DNA of 64,000 bases from contig OX421495.1 in the NCBI GenBank assembly GCA_949126835.1, positions 30,995,671 through 31,059,670 of the forward strand, read 5' to 3'. Shown here piece after piece: positions 21,442 to 34,390 of this stretch (positions are counted from its first letter, which is position 1; each line of letters begins with the position of its first letter). The notes under the pieces were generated by a model. It searched no databases and had not been told where the DNA came from. It saw only the letters and a list, made by a program, of their open reading frames with translations. The translations under genes and the position numbers were made by a program. This DNA is from Anisus vortex (Eukaryota; Mollusca; Gastropoda; Planorbidae).

Positions 21442-22311
21442 TCAAAACTTATTCAAAGACTTTAAACGAAAACACATCGGTGTCCATGGTTTTTCCTTCA
21501 CTGCTAAAGTATCATTGAGAGTGGAATGGTTAAGCACTGGCTTATTATGAGCCGAAGAATGAGCCGGCTTAATTTGGGATAGGATCACCCTGCACTGTCC
21601 GTGTCTGCCATCCTCTCTGCTGACTGTATAGTGTCCACCAGTGTAGGACGGAAGGCGGTCGACACTGAACACTCTGGGCCCAAAGCAGTCTCCCGTCCTA
21701 CTTTTCCCAGCTTGGTTTAACCTCAGCTGGACCTTGTCTCCCACCCTGAATGGTACTGACACCATAGTATCACGTGGCTTACCAGGTTCCAAGTACTGAC
21801 CGGAGTCACCTCTTCTTGGCGGTGGGGCTACCTTAGGGCTTTGCAGGCTGGGCGCTACTTCCCCATCAACCCTCCTAGGCAGTTCCTCTTCTGTTGCCTT
21901 TCCTTGTTTTGACTGCGGTGGCACCAACTGCGAAACACTACCTGGACCCGCCACCTTTGACGATGGGCACTTATTGGCGATGTGCCCCTCTCGTCGGCAA
22001 TTATAGCAGAGGAGTTTCCTCCGTCTGCACTGCGTGGGAACTCGACCCACAAATCTGGCTACAGCGCTGATCAGCCAGTCGACTTTCTCCTCCAGGGAAA
22101 ACTTGTTAGGCCCAGGGTACGTTGAGGTATGCGCTGGCCTAGGACTCTCCGGACACATTCGAGCGATGTGCCCCTCCTGATGGCACCCAATACAAACGAT
22201 CCTCTTCTGTCGGGGTTTCCATTGGTCAGCCGACTGCTTTTCCATCATCTTTCTGACACGAGTGAGCTGCCCATCCATCGCTGCTCTGGCCACAAGATCT
22301 GCTGCCTCCAT
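21442..22311 (-). CDS. Gag-like ORF with two CCHC knuckles and an IN-C-like tail (unit 6)
   Basis: 289 codons, intact. The first knuckle reads CIGCHQEGHIARMC (Ile for Phe, ligands kept). Another private change is Ala for Gly in RPAHTS. This is the last complete internal region before the terminal LTR. Confidence 0.75.
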   Translation of the reverse strand: MEAADLVARAAMDGQLTRVRKMMEKQSADQWKPRQKRIVCIGCHQEGHIARMCPESPRPAHTSTYPGPNKFSLEEKVDWLISAVARFVGRVPTQCRRRKLLCYNCRREGHIANKCPSSKVAGPGSVSQLVPPQSKQGKATEEELPRRVDGEVAPSLQSPKVAPPPRRGDSGQYLEPGKPRDTMVSVPFRVGDKVQLRLNQAGKSRTGDCFGPRVFSVDRLPSYTGGHYTVSREDGRHGQCRVILSQIKPAHSSAHNKPVLNHSTLNDTLAVKEKPWTPMCFRLKSLNKF

Positions 22312-23739
22312 CTGGTTGGGTTTTAAACCTTATGCAAGAGCCTAACTACTGAACACAATCTAACAAGATAGACCTAACCAAGACAACAAAAGACCTACAC
22401 AACTAAGACAGAACTAGCCGAACTACTCAACTCCCTAACAACTAATCCTATCCACAGGATTAACATACCAAGCTAAAAGCCTTAAGCACAGACCCCACTC
22501 GTGCTACCAAATGTAAGGGATGGGAGTGGGAGAAGAAGAAGGGGAAGGAAGGGGAAGAAAAAGGGGGATGGATCGTGATCTGTGCAACCTTGGCCTAACC
22601 GAACCCAAGGTGACTGTCAAGTCCAAGGCTTTAGCTAAACTATCCTAAATAAAATAAACAGCTGCTACTGGCTAACTAAAACAGCACAATACAACACAAG
22701 AGTATGACACTTAAAAGAAACAAAGATATAGAAACAAAGGCCGAAGTAACGCTATAAAATTAAAAAAATTAAATTCTGCATAAAAATACTCTTAATCTAA
22801 AACTTCAAGAAAACTATTACTATTACAAAAAAGACACAATTATCTATTAACAGTCCAACAAAAACCCAATCAGAATATTGCCTGGCTGAAACATACAATA
22901 AAAATACAAATAAATAATCAATTTAAATTCATAACAATATATACATATAAATAAAAGGTAAACATAAAATAGTAAAGGATACCATGCCAGACAAGGCATC
23001 TCATGTAGTTATGCCAAATATGGAATGCATTATAATAAAATATACAAAAGGACTACAAAATCACCACCACGAGTGACTATGAAAAAGCCACTGAAGGCTA
23101 TATTATAGAAAACAGTTAATTAAATGTGATTCTGGCGCCCAAGCCAACCACATTTAAAATCAAACATACTCGACCTCATATTACAAAGTGGGTAACAATG
23201 AAGTAAACCACATGTAAATAGGAAATATAAACAATACAGCGTGGCTGGCGAATAAATGCGCCACCTGTTACAACTTGTAAACAAAAGAGCAATGGGCACT
23301 CCCAATAAAACACAAATTGTAGTGCTAGTTACCACGTGGTAAACAATTCCCCTTAAACATGCCGGCATTGGCCCCATTCGGAATCAATTAGAGTTTTCCC
23401 CCCCTTGCCGTAATCCGTACCTATTAGGTTGCCAGCAGTTGCCCGCATGGCGCCCCAATGAAAAGCGATATCGCTATGCTAGGAGGCCTTAGTAGGCCAA
23501 AATGGCCGCCATTTTGGCGTCGATACCCGCGCTGATACCTGGGTCGATTATGGGCCAATGCGGGCATTAGACATGCGGGCGCGATTATGGTTTGCCGGCA
23601 TTGGGGCCTAATGGATATTCCCCTCCCTTCTCCGGCTTTTCATTTCGTTTCCATATCGGGCCAATGACGGTAGTTTATTACCAGCGCAATGCGGTTTTTG
23701 CCTTCATTGACCCGTATATTTAGTCCTTATCAAACCAAC

Positions 23740-26700
23740 ATTGGGTGGATTCGGATTTTACCTTTATTTACCCACTTTTTCGTAATTATAATACAATATA
23801 CAAAAAAAATTATTATATAAACACATATAGTAAAAACAAGTAAAACAAAACAAAGAAAGTGATTTTGTTTATATTTTATTATATTTGTATTCAAAATATT
23901 TTTTTGCAACATACAATAAAAAGTATATATTCAATCAATAAAGCAAAACGGTGACAGTAAATAAAGTGCAAAAACATGGAAATGGTAGAGTATTGAAGTT
24001 AATAACATTTTTTTTTACATAACTACATAAAATAATTTTGGTAAAGTTAGTGTAATAGTACAAAATAGTTGGACATAATATATAGATATGCCTAAACAAT
24101 AAATATGATATAATATAGATAAAATATTTTATTTTTACTTGATATACAACTTAATTTATTAATTTAACAATAGCCATGCAGCAGAGTAATGGGAAAAAAT
24201 ATATTTAAGGGAAAATATATATAGACCTACATCATTACTACAAGCCTACATAGAAATATATATTGATAAAATATAGCACTATGTAAACAGACATTATAAG
24301 TAAACATTGTGCAATCAAAATAAAAAACAAAATATGTAGGCCTTTGCAAGCCAAGTAGTAGGCTAAGCTATTTTAAAATATAGGTATACATTCAAAATAC
24401 CAGTTTTTACAAATTTTGTGGAGAAAAAAATGTTATTGTCTAACAATAAAATAGCATTAGTGCAAAATGGAAGATTAATGGGACAATATTATTTAACCCT
24501 GAATAATGGGCAGACCAATAATGTATTCCAATAATTAATCAATTTAACACTCTTGCTAGGCCTACAAAAATGAAGATAAATTGTACACAATAGGCCTACA
24601 ACTGAAATTGCTTTATTTATTTAAAAATAGGGCGTTTGCAATCCCGTGACAAAAAGCACGTGATTTGTGTTTACTTTGAGTAATGGTGTACAATTAAATA
24701 TGGCCGCTGTATTAATAAAGTTTCATATAGGCTCGAGCTTTTTTAAAATGATGTGTTGTGTTTTAAGTCTTATTAAGATTTAAGCTGTATTATGTATGTT
24801 AAATAAAATAGGCTATTTTATTATTATCATAGACATAGATCATAGACGATGTGAGCCTAATAGTGACCATCAATTACCAACACTATCAATTGACATCGGG
24901 TCACATCGTAGCCTAGCCTACGAAGCATTAAAAGTGTAGGCCTATAGTAAATAGGTCTAGCCGGCCCTAGCCTAATCACATTAATCAATTAATCTACAGT
25001 ACTACTATTTACCTCCTTATTTTTGAGTAGGATAGCCAATATTCAGATGTGAATTTTGCATGATAAAGAAGTACTTCACTTTCACCACGTTATGTTTGTA
25101 CCTCAAGTGGGTTCTATATTTACACAAATACGTCACTAAATTTACACAAAAAAACTTAAGCTCCGCCTACTGAGAACGCTCTATAGGACTCAAAATATCT
25201 TTAACACAAAAACATGTAATATATTGAGGAAAAAAAAACATTAACATGCACAGCAATGGATTCAAATGGAACAAGATATTTTAGGGCTATAATTTTTTTT
25301 TATACTATACACACACACTTATATTATTTTAGTATGCTAACTCAAGTCTTTTTCACAAAACATTAAATAATGCAATAAAGTATTATCTTTAATTATACTT
25401 CTCCTATAGGCATATCATAATAATAATAAATAACATTTTGAACCAATTGTGATATTGTAAAAAGCACAGTAATGGAAATGGAACATAAGATATTTCTTTT
25501 AAAAAAATATATAGTTGAATACATTTGAATATTATAGACAATCAGACACACATACGGTTAACCAAAAAAGGGGGTTTACATTCATTAAAATATTATGTTA
25601 AAAGTACTACAATTATTAAACAAAATTAATAAAACTTTTGACACAACTTGTGATATGGTTAAAAAGCACACTAATAGGCCTACAGTAATGGGTACAGAAC
25701 ATAAGACATTTATTTAAAAAAATATATACATGATTATAAATTGGTTGAAGTTAACCAATATGAAAAAGTAAGCTCTACACAGAATTATAAGTTGTATGTT
25801 TACCAAAAAAAAAAACACATTCATTATAATGTTATATATTTAAAATTCATTATATTATAACCAGATCAGTTACAGTAAGTCTTTTCAGAAAAATGTATAG
25901 TACATAATAATATATATCACTTTAAATTATACAGATAACTTTTAATTTTTCAAAGTGAAAATATTTTAACAAAAATAACACCCACCACAAAATGCCACAA
26001 CTGACAATGAGTACTGGTACTTAGTTTAACCAAAAGATTTATTATTTTCAAAAGCAACTTTCATAATTAATAAATATGAGCCATTTAGAATACTAGGTAC
26101 ATTTTTTTGCATACAAAGAATAAATCCATGAATATTCAACCACTCACTACTTCCACAGGAAAAATTAAACTGATCTGCTCATACTATGGGCTATAAATAA
26201 GTCAAGGCAAGCACACATGTGAAAGTTTTCTAAGTATATCATGGTCCATTCATCAGCCATTATGTAATCCTACAGAAATCTTTAATTAGCACTGTCTGGT
26301 GGATAACACATCTTAATATCCTAGTAGAGAACGTTTGTATATACTGCCAAATGCACACAGGTTCTTCTATTAAATCCAGCCATAGAATTGTCCATGCTCA
26401 AATGAATTGTGAATAAAGTACACTATGGTTGTGGAAGGACCTGTCTTGTCAGGCAACTTAGCAAATGCATTATTTGCGAATTGTATAAGTTAAAATCAAC
26501 TGGATGTGGTCTTTGTTATAGTGTTTGTACAATAGTGCATATTTCATAAAATCTCCAGATACATAAAAATGTCAGATGCTGATCTATTGGGTCCTCTTGG
26601 GCTTTTTTGTAACTGTAGTTTGGTTAATTGATGAGTACTGCTTTCCCTAAATGTTCACACCTGGCACTGGCTCATCAATAACTGATTGCCTGGATGTTAT

Positions 26701-28698
26701 ACTAATCATAGCCCACAAATCAGTATCCATTCATCATATGTATGCTGCAGTTCAAGCTTCATCTGAAAATTGAAGTGAAATTTGAATTATAACAAGTTTT
26801 TCAAGTTAAAAAAAAACAATGTTAACAAGGATAAACAGATCCAATTATCAGTTTTAAAAGCAAGCAATTTCTTTTAAATACGAGTTATCAATGTTGCAGA
26901 ATAAATTGCACAGTTTTGGCTTTCATAGCATGTGACATTACATTAATAAATTGAATTTTTCTTTTGGTCGTTATGAATAAAAGGCATGAATATGATAATC
27001 AGTTTTAAAAGAAAAGTATGACACAAATCAATACCTAGATGCCTAGTTTCAACTGACTAGAGACTTATTTAGCTTTGAAAATAAAGTATAACACAAGACA
27101 ATATACACTGATGAAATAATAAAGCATGGGCTTTAACTATAATCAAAACATATTTATGAAATTTAAAAAAGATGAACAGGCTAAACTTGGATTACACAAA
27201 TTCCTCAGTTCAAGTCAATCATATCCAATAAGTTAATATAAATTCACCATTTAAATATCATGATATGGGCCTATGTATAATATATATATTGTATTTATTT
27301 TTACACTAGGCCTACATCTATTTAAATTTTATTTAAGTAGACATATTAGTCCTTTAGTTAGTTATTGTTTAGACTAAGTTTAAGGTTAATAGAAGTAACA
27401 ATTAATCTATTTATACTACTAATATTTAGTAATACTTTACACTATATTACTATATTAATCTTTTCTTTACATGGTACTTACTCACCTGTTTATTAAAAAA
27501 TCAACTCTATCAGATGACTGCATGAATGTTATCTAATAGTTGTAGGCCAGGGTGCAGCCTAAAAGAAGATTGTTGAACTTTTGACTCGACTCTACTCCAA
27601 ACTAGCACTCCACAGCTTCCAACTTCAGACTGAAAAAAAATATTCCTGTTAACTTTTAATTAAAATACAAATTAAAAAAAGCCTACATTACAATAGTCAT
27701 AGTGTCACATTATAATTAGTAGGGCCTATAATCCTATAAACATAAACTAAGACTATAGGTATAGGCTATTACAAAGCAGTATAGGGTCTAATCATATTGA
27801 CCTTGTCATATAACTATATAACTAACAACAAATAGTAGGATAGTTCAATATTAATATTAATGGACATGTTGATTAATATATATAGGCCTATTGTATAGTA
27901 GGCTATAGCCTATAAGTCCTACAAGTTTGCACATATATAATTATCATATTGATAATTATTGCATAGTCATAGTAGCCTATTGATTAAACAAAGTGGCTAA
28001 TTGGACCCGATAGACTTAGTAATAGTAATAGAAGATAGTATCGGTTAGTTTATATAGGCATAGGTTTGGGATGGCTTTATAGAACTGTTTTGTAATAGTT
28101 AGTATTGGTTAGGTTATATTGGATATGGATATATTTGTTGTTTTAGTAATTATTTTGCTATGTTTTATAAAATAGGCCTATGGTTAGAATTACAATATAT
28201 TTTGAGTTTTCCCCATCTTTTTTTTATATATTTTTATGGGTTCTAAAGAATTTTGTCAGACGCTGGGTCTGAATAGCCATTTAATTTTAAAGGGACCTGG
28301 GTCCGAAGAGCCGCAGCCTTGATTAAAAAATGATAATCATCTGTCATCTATTTAAATTCATTTTATATAGGCTATTTATAATGATATCTGTGTAGACTAG
28401 AAGGCATACTATTTGGATAATGTGACTTACTCCACTTCTTGTGTTTAAGTGGTCATCTGCTGTCTGGAATCTTCACATCATAGTCCAACCGATAACTGAG
28501 CGTAAGACTGAAAAAATTGTTAAAATAAAAATAAAGGATTATTAATTTAATTAGTTCTTACTAGAATAGTCTAGTTATATAGGCCTACTAGTATTATAAT
28601 TATAAGCAGGCCTTAGGTCTATGCAATTCATGATTCAGCTTTATAAACCTGTTCTTATTTTCCTGTAATGATTCGAGTTTAATAGACTATAGTCTATA
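23740..28698. other. Non-coding interior of the 10.98 kb element, left part
   Basis: AT-rich, with no ORF that looks like a gene and many TAGGCCTA octamers. A possible small TA-flanked element lies at about 24629-25182 (near-inverted GGGCGTT and AACGCTC ends). Otherwise I recognise nothing. Confidence 0.5.
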
Positions 28699-28838
28699 GG
28701 TATAACAGACCTGCCTACCCCCCACTGGACCCATGAGGGAGACAGAGGCTAGCTATGTGGGAGATTTTCCAATTGATGAGGGAGATTTATAGCAGCGTAA
28801 CAAAAATACATAATAATATAATTATAATTATACACAAA

Positions 28839-29376
28839 CTATTTTATCATAGTTATAAAGAAACACAGGTTTGCAGCATAATATATGATAATATTTAATC
28901 TACATGAAATAACATCATTCCAAATGCAATGGTCAGTGCAGGTCTTCCTGACCATTGAAAAAATACGCTCACAAGGCGCGCTAGAGTGGGGAATTGTGAG
29001 TATCCCCTTCATGACTAGAGAGTTGGGGATACTCGAAGGACAACTTTGTCCAGCTGTGATCAATCCGTTCATTTACTGGCAGATCCAAGTCAGTACTCTG
29101 CAGCTTGGCGAACTGCTCAAGGATAACATCCCTGTCAGCATCCCCCATCAGCATGGGAAACCTATCTAAGAAGTAATTTAGATGGGAAGACGTTATGTTC
29201 TTTCTTTCATGAAGGTTGACTACAACTGAATTGACAAGGACTTGGTCATCCAAGGGCAGGTTTTGCACCAAGTATTCACAGACTTTACAAAAATAAAGTC
29301 TTACAGACTTGTAAAACTCAGAAATTGTCTCCTCTCTAAGTTTATAGAAGGAGGGGCACATGACAGAAAAAGTCAT
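28839..29376 (-). pseudogene. hAT transposase C-terminal fragment, frameshifted
   Basis: The first frame (29376 down to about 28981) reads like the end of a hAT catalytic region (FAKLQSTDLDLPVNERIDHS). The next frame (29072 to 28839) contains LTIPHSSAPCERIFSMVRK, the hAT dimerisation motif (usually LTIPHSNA.CERVFS). At least one frameshift lies between about 28990 and 29060, and the 5' part of the gene is missing or unrecognisable. No function is expected. Confidence 0.75.
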
Positions 29377-29407
29377 TTTAATTTTTGATTAGGCCCTAAC
29401 CCCAAAC

Positions 29408-31067
29408 CGTGGGTGCCACTCACTTGAAGCAGTGAACCCTGAAATCCTTTTCTTAAAATTTCTTGAACCCTGAAACCTACTTTCCAAAATTTTACAAACC
29501 CTGAAATTTATCGCAACTCCTAAAATTTATATTCTTTTTACCATATTGTATATAGGGCCTACCGGTATATATATATATAATTTAATAAAATATAGGCTAC
29601 ACCAATAAGCAATGTTTTTTTTACAATATGTTTCTGCATATTATGATAGGAAAATTATGTCTTTAAAATGTTGTATATGATTGTGTTATTGCTTGGCCTA
29701 AGCTTACTTTGGTTATTGATAAATGGCTTGAAAAATCTTTTAAAAAAACTAGACAAATCTAAAATCATAGTTAAACATACAAAGATGTGTTATTTTAACA
29801 ATTTAATAACATCATTCCTATTGATCTTATCATAACCCTTTTGTTTTTTTCAAGTTAAGCTAGCCTACTTTAAAGATATAATTATGTGTTTCTTTATTCC
29901 CCATTTACTTTGTTCTGTATTTTCTAGGTCAGTTACCAATAAATGTAATTTAAATATTGTATCCTAATCCTAGTGACTTTAACTCTAAGGCTAAGGCAAA
30001 TGAAACTTTAGTTTATTTAGGCTTTAGGATAACATGTTAACTAGTAGGCCTAAACTATTGAATCTAGTCTGTAACTTCAAATACCTAATAAGTGAAAAGA
30101 GGGAACAAATAAAAACTGAAGGATTAATACAAATTTTTTTTTACGGTAGGCTATATAGTTCAGTGAAATGACGTATTTTTATTTTGGTATGAAAATGAGC
30201 AAATTCGCGAATGCGCGACACTAACAATTTAAAACTTCGTTTTGAAATTAATTTAAAACAACATTATTTTATGATTTTCTTGTTATGTCCGATATTGTTA
30301 GAAAAAAATATGCACCAGCATAAGTGACTGCTAGGACTAGGCCTAGTTCTAAACATTACACCGACAGTTTTACTCCATTCATTAGGCCGAATAAATATGA
30401 CTGCAACGTATAAGCCTAACTGTGACATTGCTCCAATAGATTAATTAATGTATTTATATTTCGTCGCCTTCATTATAGCGGGCTGATAAAAAACGCATTT
30501 TTAATGGAGGAAAAAAACAGTTTAAATCTTTCCATTGAAATGACAATAACCTTTCATATTACAAGCTTATACACTTATACTTATAGTTATAGTTAGGCCT
30601 AGCCTAATATAGGCCTACTAATAGTATAGCCTACACGGAGGTGTGAAACAGTCGCCGAGTCGGGAATTACCAATTACCGATATGACGATAAAAATCTAGG
30701 CGGCTGGAAAATTTAGGTAGCCTACCTTACTTTCCGATCATTAAAAATTTTGTAGTGAATTTTAAAAAAATCCAACCACATAGCGTGACATTTCACTAAA
30801 CTAAGCTTATAGACTAATACTGTAGGCCTATCTAGGTATGGTTTACAGTACGCCTACCAGGTCTATTTCTATTAAGTCTATTCATAGCGGATCCGATTCT
30901 CACCGAACCGGGTTTCGTACCGCGATTTCGGACCCGTAGATTTTTTTTTGTTGGTTAACCCACGAATCCGGAACCAAAGTAAATTGAATCTCGCGAATCC
31001 GGAGCCGAAAAATATTTAGCCTCGCGAATCCGGATTTCCGGGATAATCCGGAAAAGTGGCACCCCTG
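29408..31067. mobile_element. Non-autonomous hAT element nested in the hAT at 28707-31986
   Basis: A perfect 8-bp duplication CCCCAAAC flanks it (29400-29407 and 31068-31075). Its ends are CGTGGGTGCCACT and AGTGGCACCCCTG, an inverted match of about 11 bp. Subterminal repeats are present: AACCCTGAAA three times near 29430-29505, and GCGAATCCGGA variants near 30960-31050. No transposase frame is seen. The ends resemble those of the element at 55920-56936. Confidence 0.82.
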
Positions 31068-31994
31068 CCCCAAACTCCACTTTTCAAAGGCACATATTAA
31101 TTTTCATAAAAAAAAATTATAATGGAATTTAATAATAGTCATTTTATATTTTATTTATCTTATAAAAAACTTACTATTTATTATTATATTTACATAGAGG
31201 TTTCAGTTATTTAGGGCTTTGAAAAAAAATAATTCTCCCGATATAGCCTAACTTAATGGCAAAATAAGTATGACCGTAGTATGACGTAGTCAATGGCTGA
31301 AGCTTCGGATCAGCTTTCCCACTCAAAATCTAAACTAACAGTCTTTCATATGTAGAGGCAAAATTATATTCTGAGTCACATAGCATTAGCATGCCTTAAA
31401 AAGGTTCCTAACTGATTTATAACGTAAGCCAGATGACCTAGCTTATTCCATTTCAATACAATAGTAATAGCATTAGCCTAGTCCTAGGCATTGCATTGCT
31501 AGCAACAAGTTCGACAAACATCGTTGTAAAAATAAATTTTTAAAAAAAGAACAGAAGAGCGAAAAACGGAAGATTATTTATTAGTAAAAGGAAGTAACTA
31601 TATTTATTATAAGACATTGGATTGGAAATCGCTATTTTATCGTAGTTTTTATCTGCCGATTGTTTTGGCCGGCACAGACCAGAAAGTGAAAGTGGCGCCA
31701 TTTTTTTGCCGATTCGATGGTAAAATAAAGGGAAATGTGTATACTGCGCATGTCCATGCAAATAAATTTTAGTTCCGACTTCCGATTTTCGACAGAAAAA
31801 GATTCGCATTTTTTGCAAGTGTCGGAAAAAAATCGATCGGAAAAAAAAATTAACAATTTTCGGAAGAAAAAAAAATCCATAGGCGAGGATAAAAAAAGCG
31901 GAAGAATTTTAAAGGTGTGCGTAAAAGCGGAAAACAGGGTTCAAATGCGTAGAACTCCCGCACAATGCGGGAGAGTAGGCAGGTCTGGTATAAG

Positions 31995-34328
31995 TATATG
32001 ATTATTTATGATATAGGATTATAGGCCTAGATCTATAGTAGGCTATATAATTATATATAGTAGTTATATAAAAGAAAAATATATTAATACATTATATTTA
32101 TAGATAATAGTCATAGTAGGCCTATCCTATTTTTTTATAATACTAAATTATAGAATTATAGGCTAGCCTATCAATATCCTATATATTATATATTATAAAT
32201 TATAATATATATATATTCCTATACTATAAATATAAACTAGGCCTATACAGTGCCTATACAGACTATACAGTATTATACTTTTTATACAGTGTCAGTGTTA
32301 CACTGAGTGTATATACTATAATCTATATTGATTAATTTATATGAAGGTTTACAATTTAATTTAAGCCTGAAATAGACAAGACTATCTTAGACTTAGACTA
32401 TCTAATCTAGATAGTCTAGATCTAGACTAGATTTAGATGGTAATGGACCAAATTCCAAATGGTAGGCCTAACAATACTAATACTAAAAGTAAAAGTAATA
32501 CCCCCTACCAATTACTCCTAATAAAATAGCCTACTAATAATCCTAATATAATTATTAAGTATTAACTTATTAACATATATATAGGTCTATTCGACAATTC
32601 GGTTGGCCTCGTGGCATATGAGCTTACCTAGTATATAACAATGTAGGCCTAATCCCTCGGCTCGTTACAAGAGTAACAAGAGAATTAGAACAATTGTGAA
32701 TCAAGAAACAGAGCCTTTAACTTTATCGACAAAATGGCGCGCTACGCACCATCGAGTTCTTTCATTGGCTGTAAGATAAAAAAAAAAACACTAAAAACTT
32801 TGACTACAAATGTCTTACTGACAGATCTACTGACCAAAGGTCATAAAACTCTTTTTTATCGCTTCAACGTGTGTCCAAATCACATTGCCACTTAACATTT
32901 AAATTCTCACATTCTATTGAAGTCTGTCATCTCAAGAGCAATTAGGTTTCTAGTCAGACATTTTACAAGTCGGCCCGTAATAAAAAAAACAACAAACAAA
33001 GCGAGCCGATTCCATGCAGGGAAACGCGGGCTGAAACCATTATAATTATAACAATTATAAGGCAAGATTAGGGGAAAACCTAATCGAGTCCATTTATGCG
33101 TTTTGAAGGCCATATTAAGACCTAATCTAAATTGGGTTATTCCATATATACAATAAAATCTGGAAAAAAAAAATAAAATTAATAATAACAAATTGAAGAC
33201 TATCATAGGCCTATGTTTAAATCAACATACAGGATAGGCCTATTGAATTTCTTGTTTAATTATGTTAATATTTTTAATGAAACTCAAATGAAAGTTAAAA
33301 AAAAATATATTTGTATTCATTTTACTCGGTAGATCTAGATCTATTCATAATAAAGAAATTATTATTTTTTTAACTTAAATATACAATTTATTTTTTTATA
33401 AATGTCTAGATCTAGATTAGATCTAGTCTATATATTTAAATTCTACACACACACACAAAACATTTAAAAAATGAGCTTAAACTTTATTAATTATGTTTAA
33501 ATTCCTAAAAAAAAAAACATTTAAAAAATGATATTTAAATTTCTAACATCTACGGTAGCCTACTAAAACGAACTCGATTTATAACTTTAAAAACAGAACT
33601 AATTAAATACGTTTATTCCATCAAACAGTTAAAAATACATGAAAATGTTATAAACAACAATAGGCCTATATATATCGTTTATTACTAGATATCTATATAA
33701 TTTAGGTTGCAATACTATATAGTCTAATGTATTTCAAAACTAACAACACAAATAACTAAATCTAAATCTAATGAAAAACACGAAGACGGCAAATATAGCC
33801 TAGAGCTATTATAAACTATTGACAGGGTATCATGAAACAAGAAAGAAACATGAAAGAAACCTCGCACTCTTAGACTCCCACTGAGTCGGCCATAAAACTT
33901 TTTTTTCTCTTACCACTTCACGGGATGACCTGGGGCTATTCAATGATATGGGTAACATGATAGTAACATCACAAAAAGAAAGAACAAAATTCTTTTAGAT
34001 CTTCTAACCAAAGTCGCCATAAAACTGGTCTCTATTAGCACTTCAATTTCAATACGCGCAACTCAAAAACACATAGCCACTTAACGTTTAAATTCACACA
34101 TTCTAATGAGGTTTAGGGTATTAGGTTTCTATTCGGCCATTTTAGAAGTCTGTCGTAATAAGAAAATCCTAAAAGAAAACGATACGGCATTCATTGTGGC
34201 AATTTCATTAGGACGGGATTAGGGAAATCCCTAATCGGTACGAAGCGGGTAAAACCTATAATGACTAATGGGGCCTGCGCTAGCCCCCATAGACGGTATT
34301 TGACTTTCAAATGGACATGTTTAAGGGG
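31995..34328. other. Right interior of the 10.98 kb element with a subterminal direct repeat
   Basis: There is no gene. About 32820-33120 and 34000-34260 are a diverged direct repeat sharing the order GATCT-CTNACCAAAG, CATAAAACT, CACTTAA, TTTAAATTC, ATTAGGTTTCTA and a hairpin. The hairpin arms are GATTAGG/CCTAATC near 33070 and GATTAGGGA/TCCCTAATC near 34220. Between the two copies the sequence is simple, AT-rich DNA. Confidence 0.6.
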
Positions 34329-34390
34329 TTAAGTGCACCACGTATAACAACACGGAAACATCATAAAAATAAACGATTCAATAATAAAAC

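Larger units (their letters stand above)
28707..31986 (-). mobile_element. Degraded hAT transposon, itself interrupted by a second hAT
   Basis: The left end starts (C)AGACCTGCCTAC and the right end is GTAGGCAGGTCT(G), an inverted match of 12-13 bp. Flanks GGTATAAC and GGTATAAG make an 8-bp target duplication with one mismatch. On the minus strand it encodes a hAT transposase fragment at 28839-29376. Removing the inner element (29408-31067) leaves about 1.6 kb, so it is internally deleted. Confidence 0.72.
23349..34328. mobile_element. 10.98 kb DNA element with 13-bp TIRs CCCCTTAAACATG
   Basis: The uninterrupted LTR copies read ACAATTAAGTG at this site. Here the sequence is ACAATT, then CCCCTTAAACATG, 10.9 kb of other DNA, CATGTTTAAGGGG, then TTAAGTG. 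Perfect 13-bp TIRs and a 2-bp TT duplication follow directly. The left 400 bp are relatively GC-rich with short inverted repeats (an AAAATGGC/GCCATTTT hairpin near 23500). The right 1.6 kb holds a diverged direct repeat. No transposase of its own is recognisable; the only coding remains belong to a nested hAT. The superfamily is unknown: 2-bp duplications occur in CACTA-type elements, but the termini are not CACTA. Confidence 0.75.

Noticed and set aside
31540..32001. Coding exon at the right end of the hAT at 28707-31986
   Set aside because: Low-complexity Lys/Phe-rich translations on both strands with no hAT motifs.
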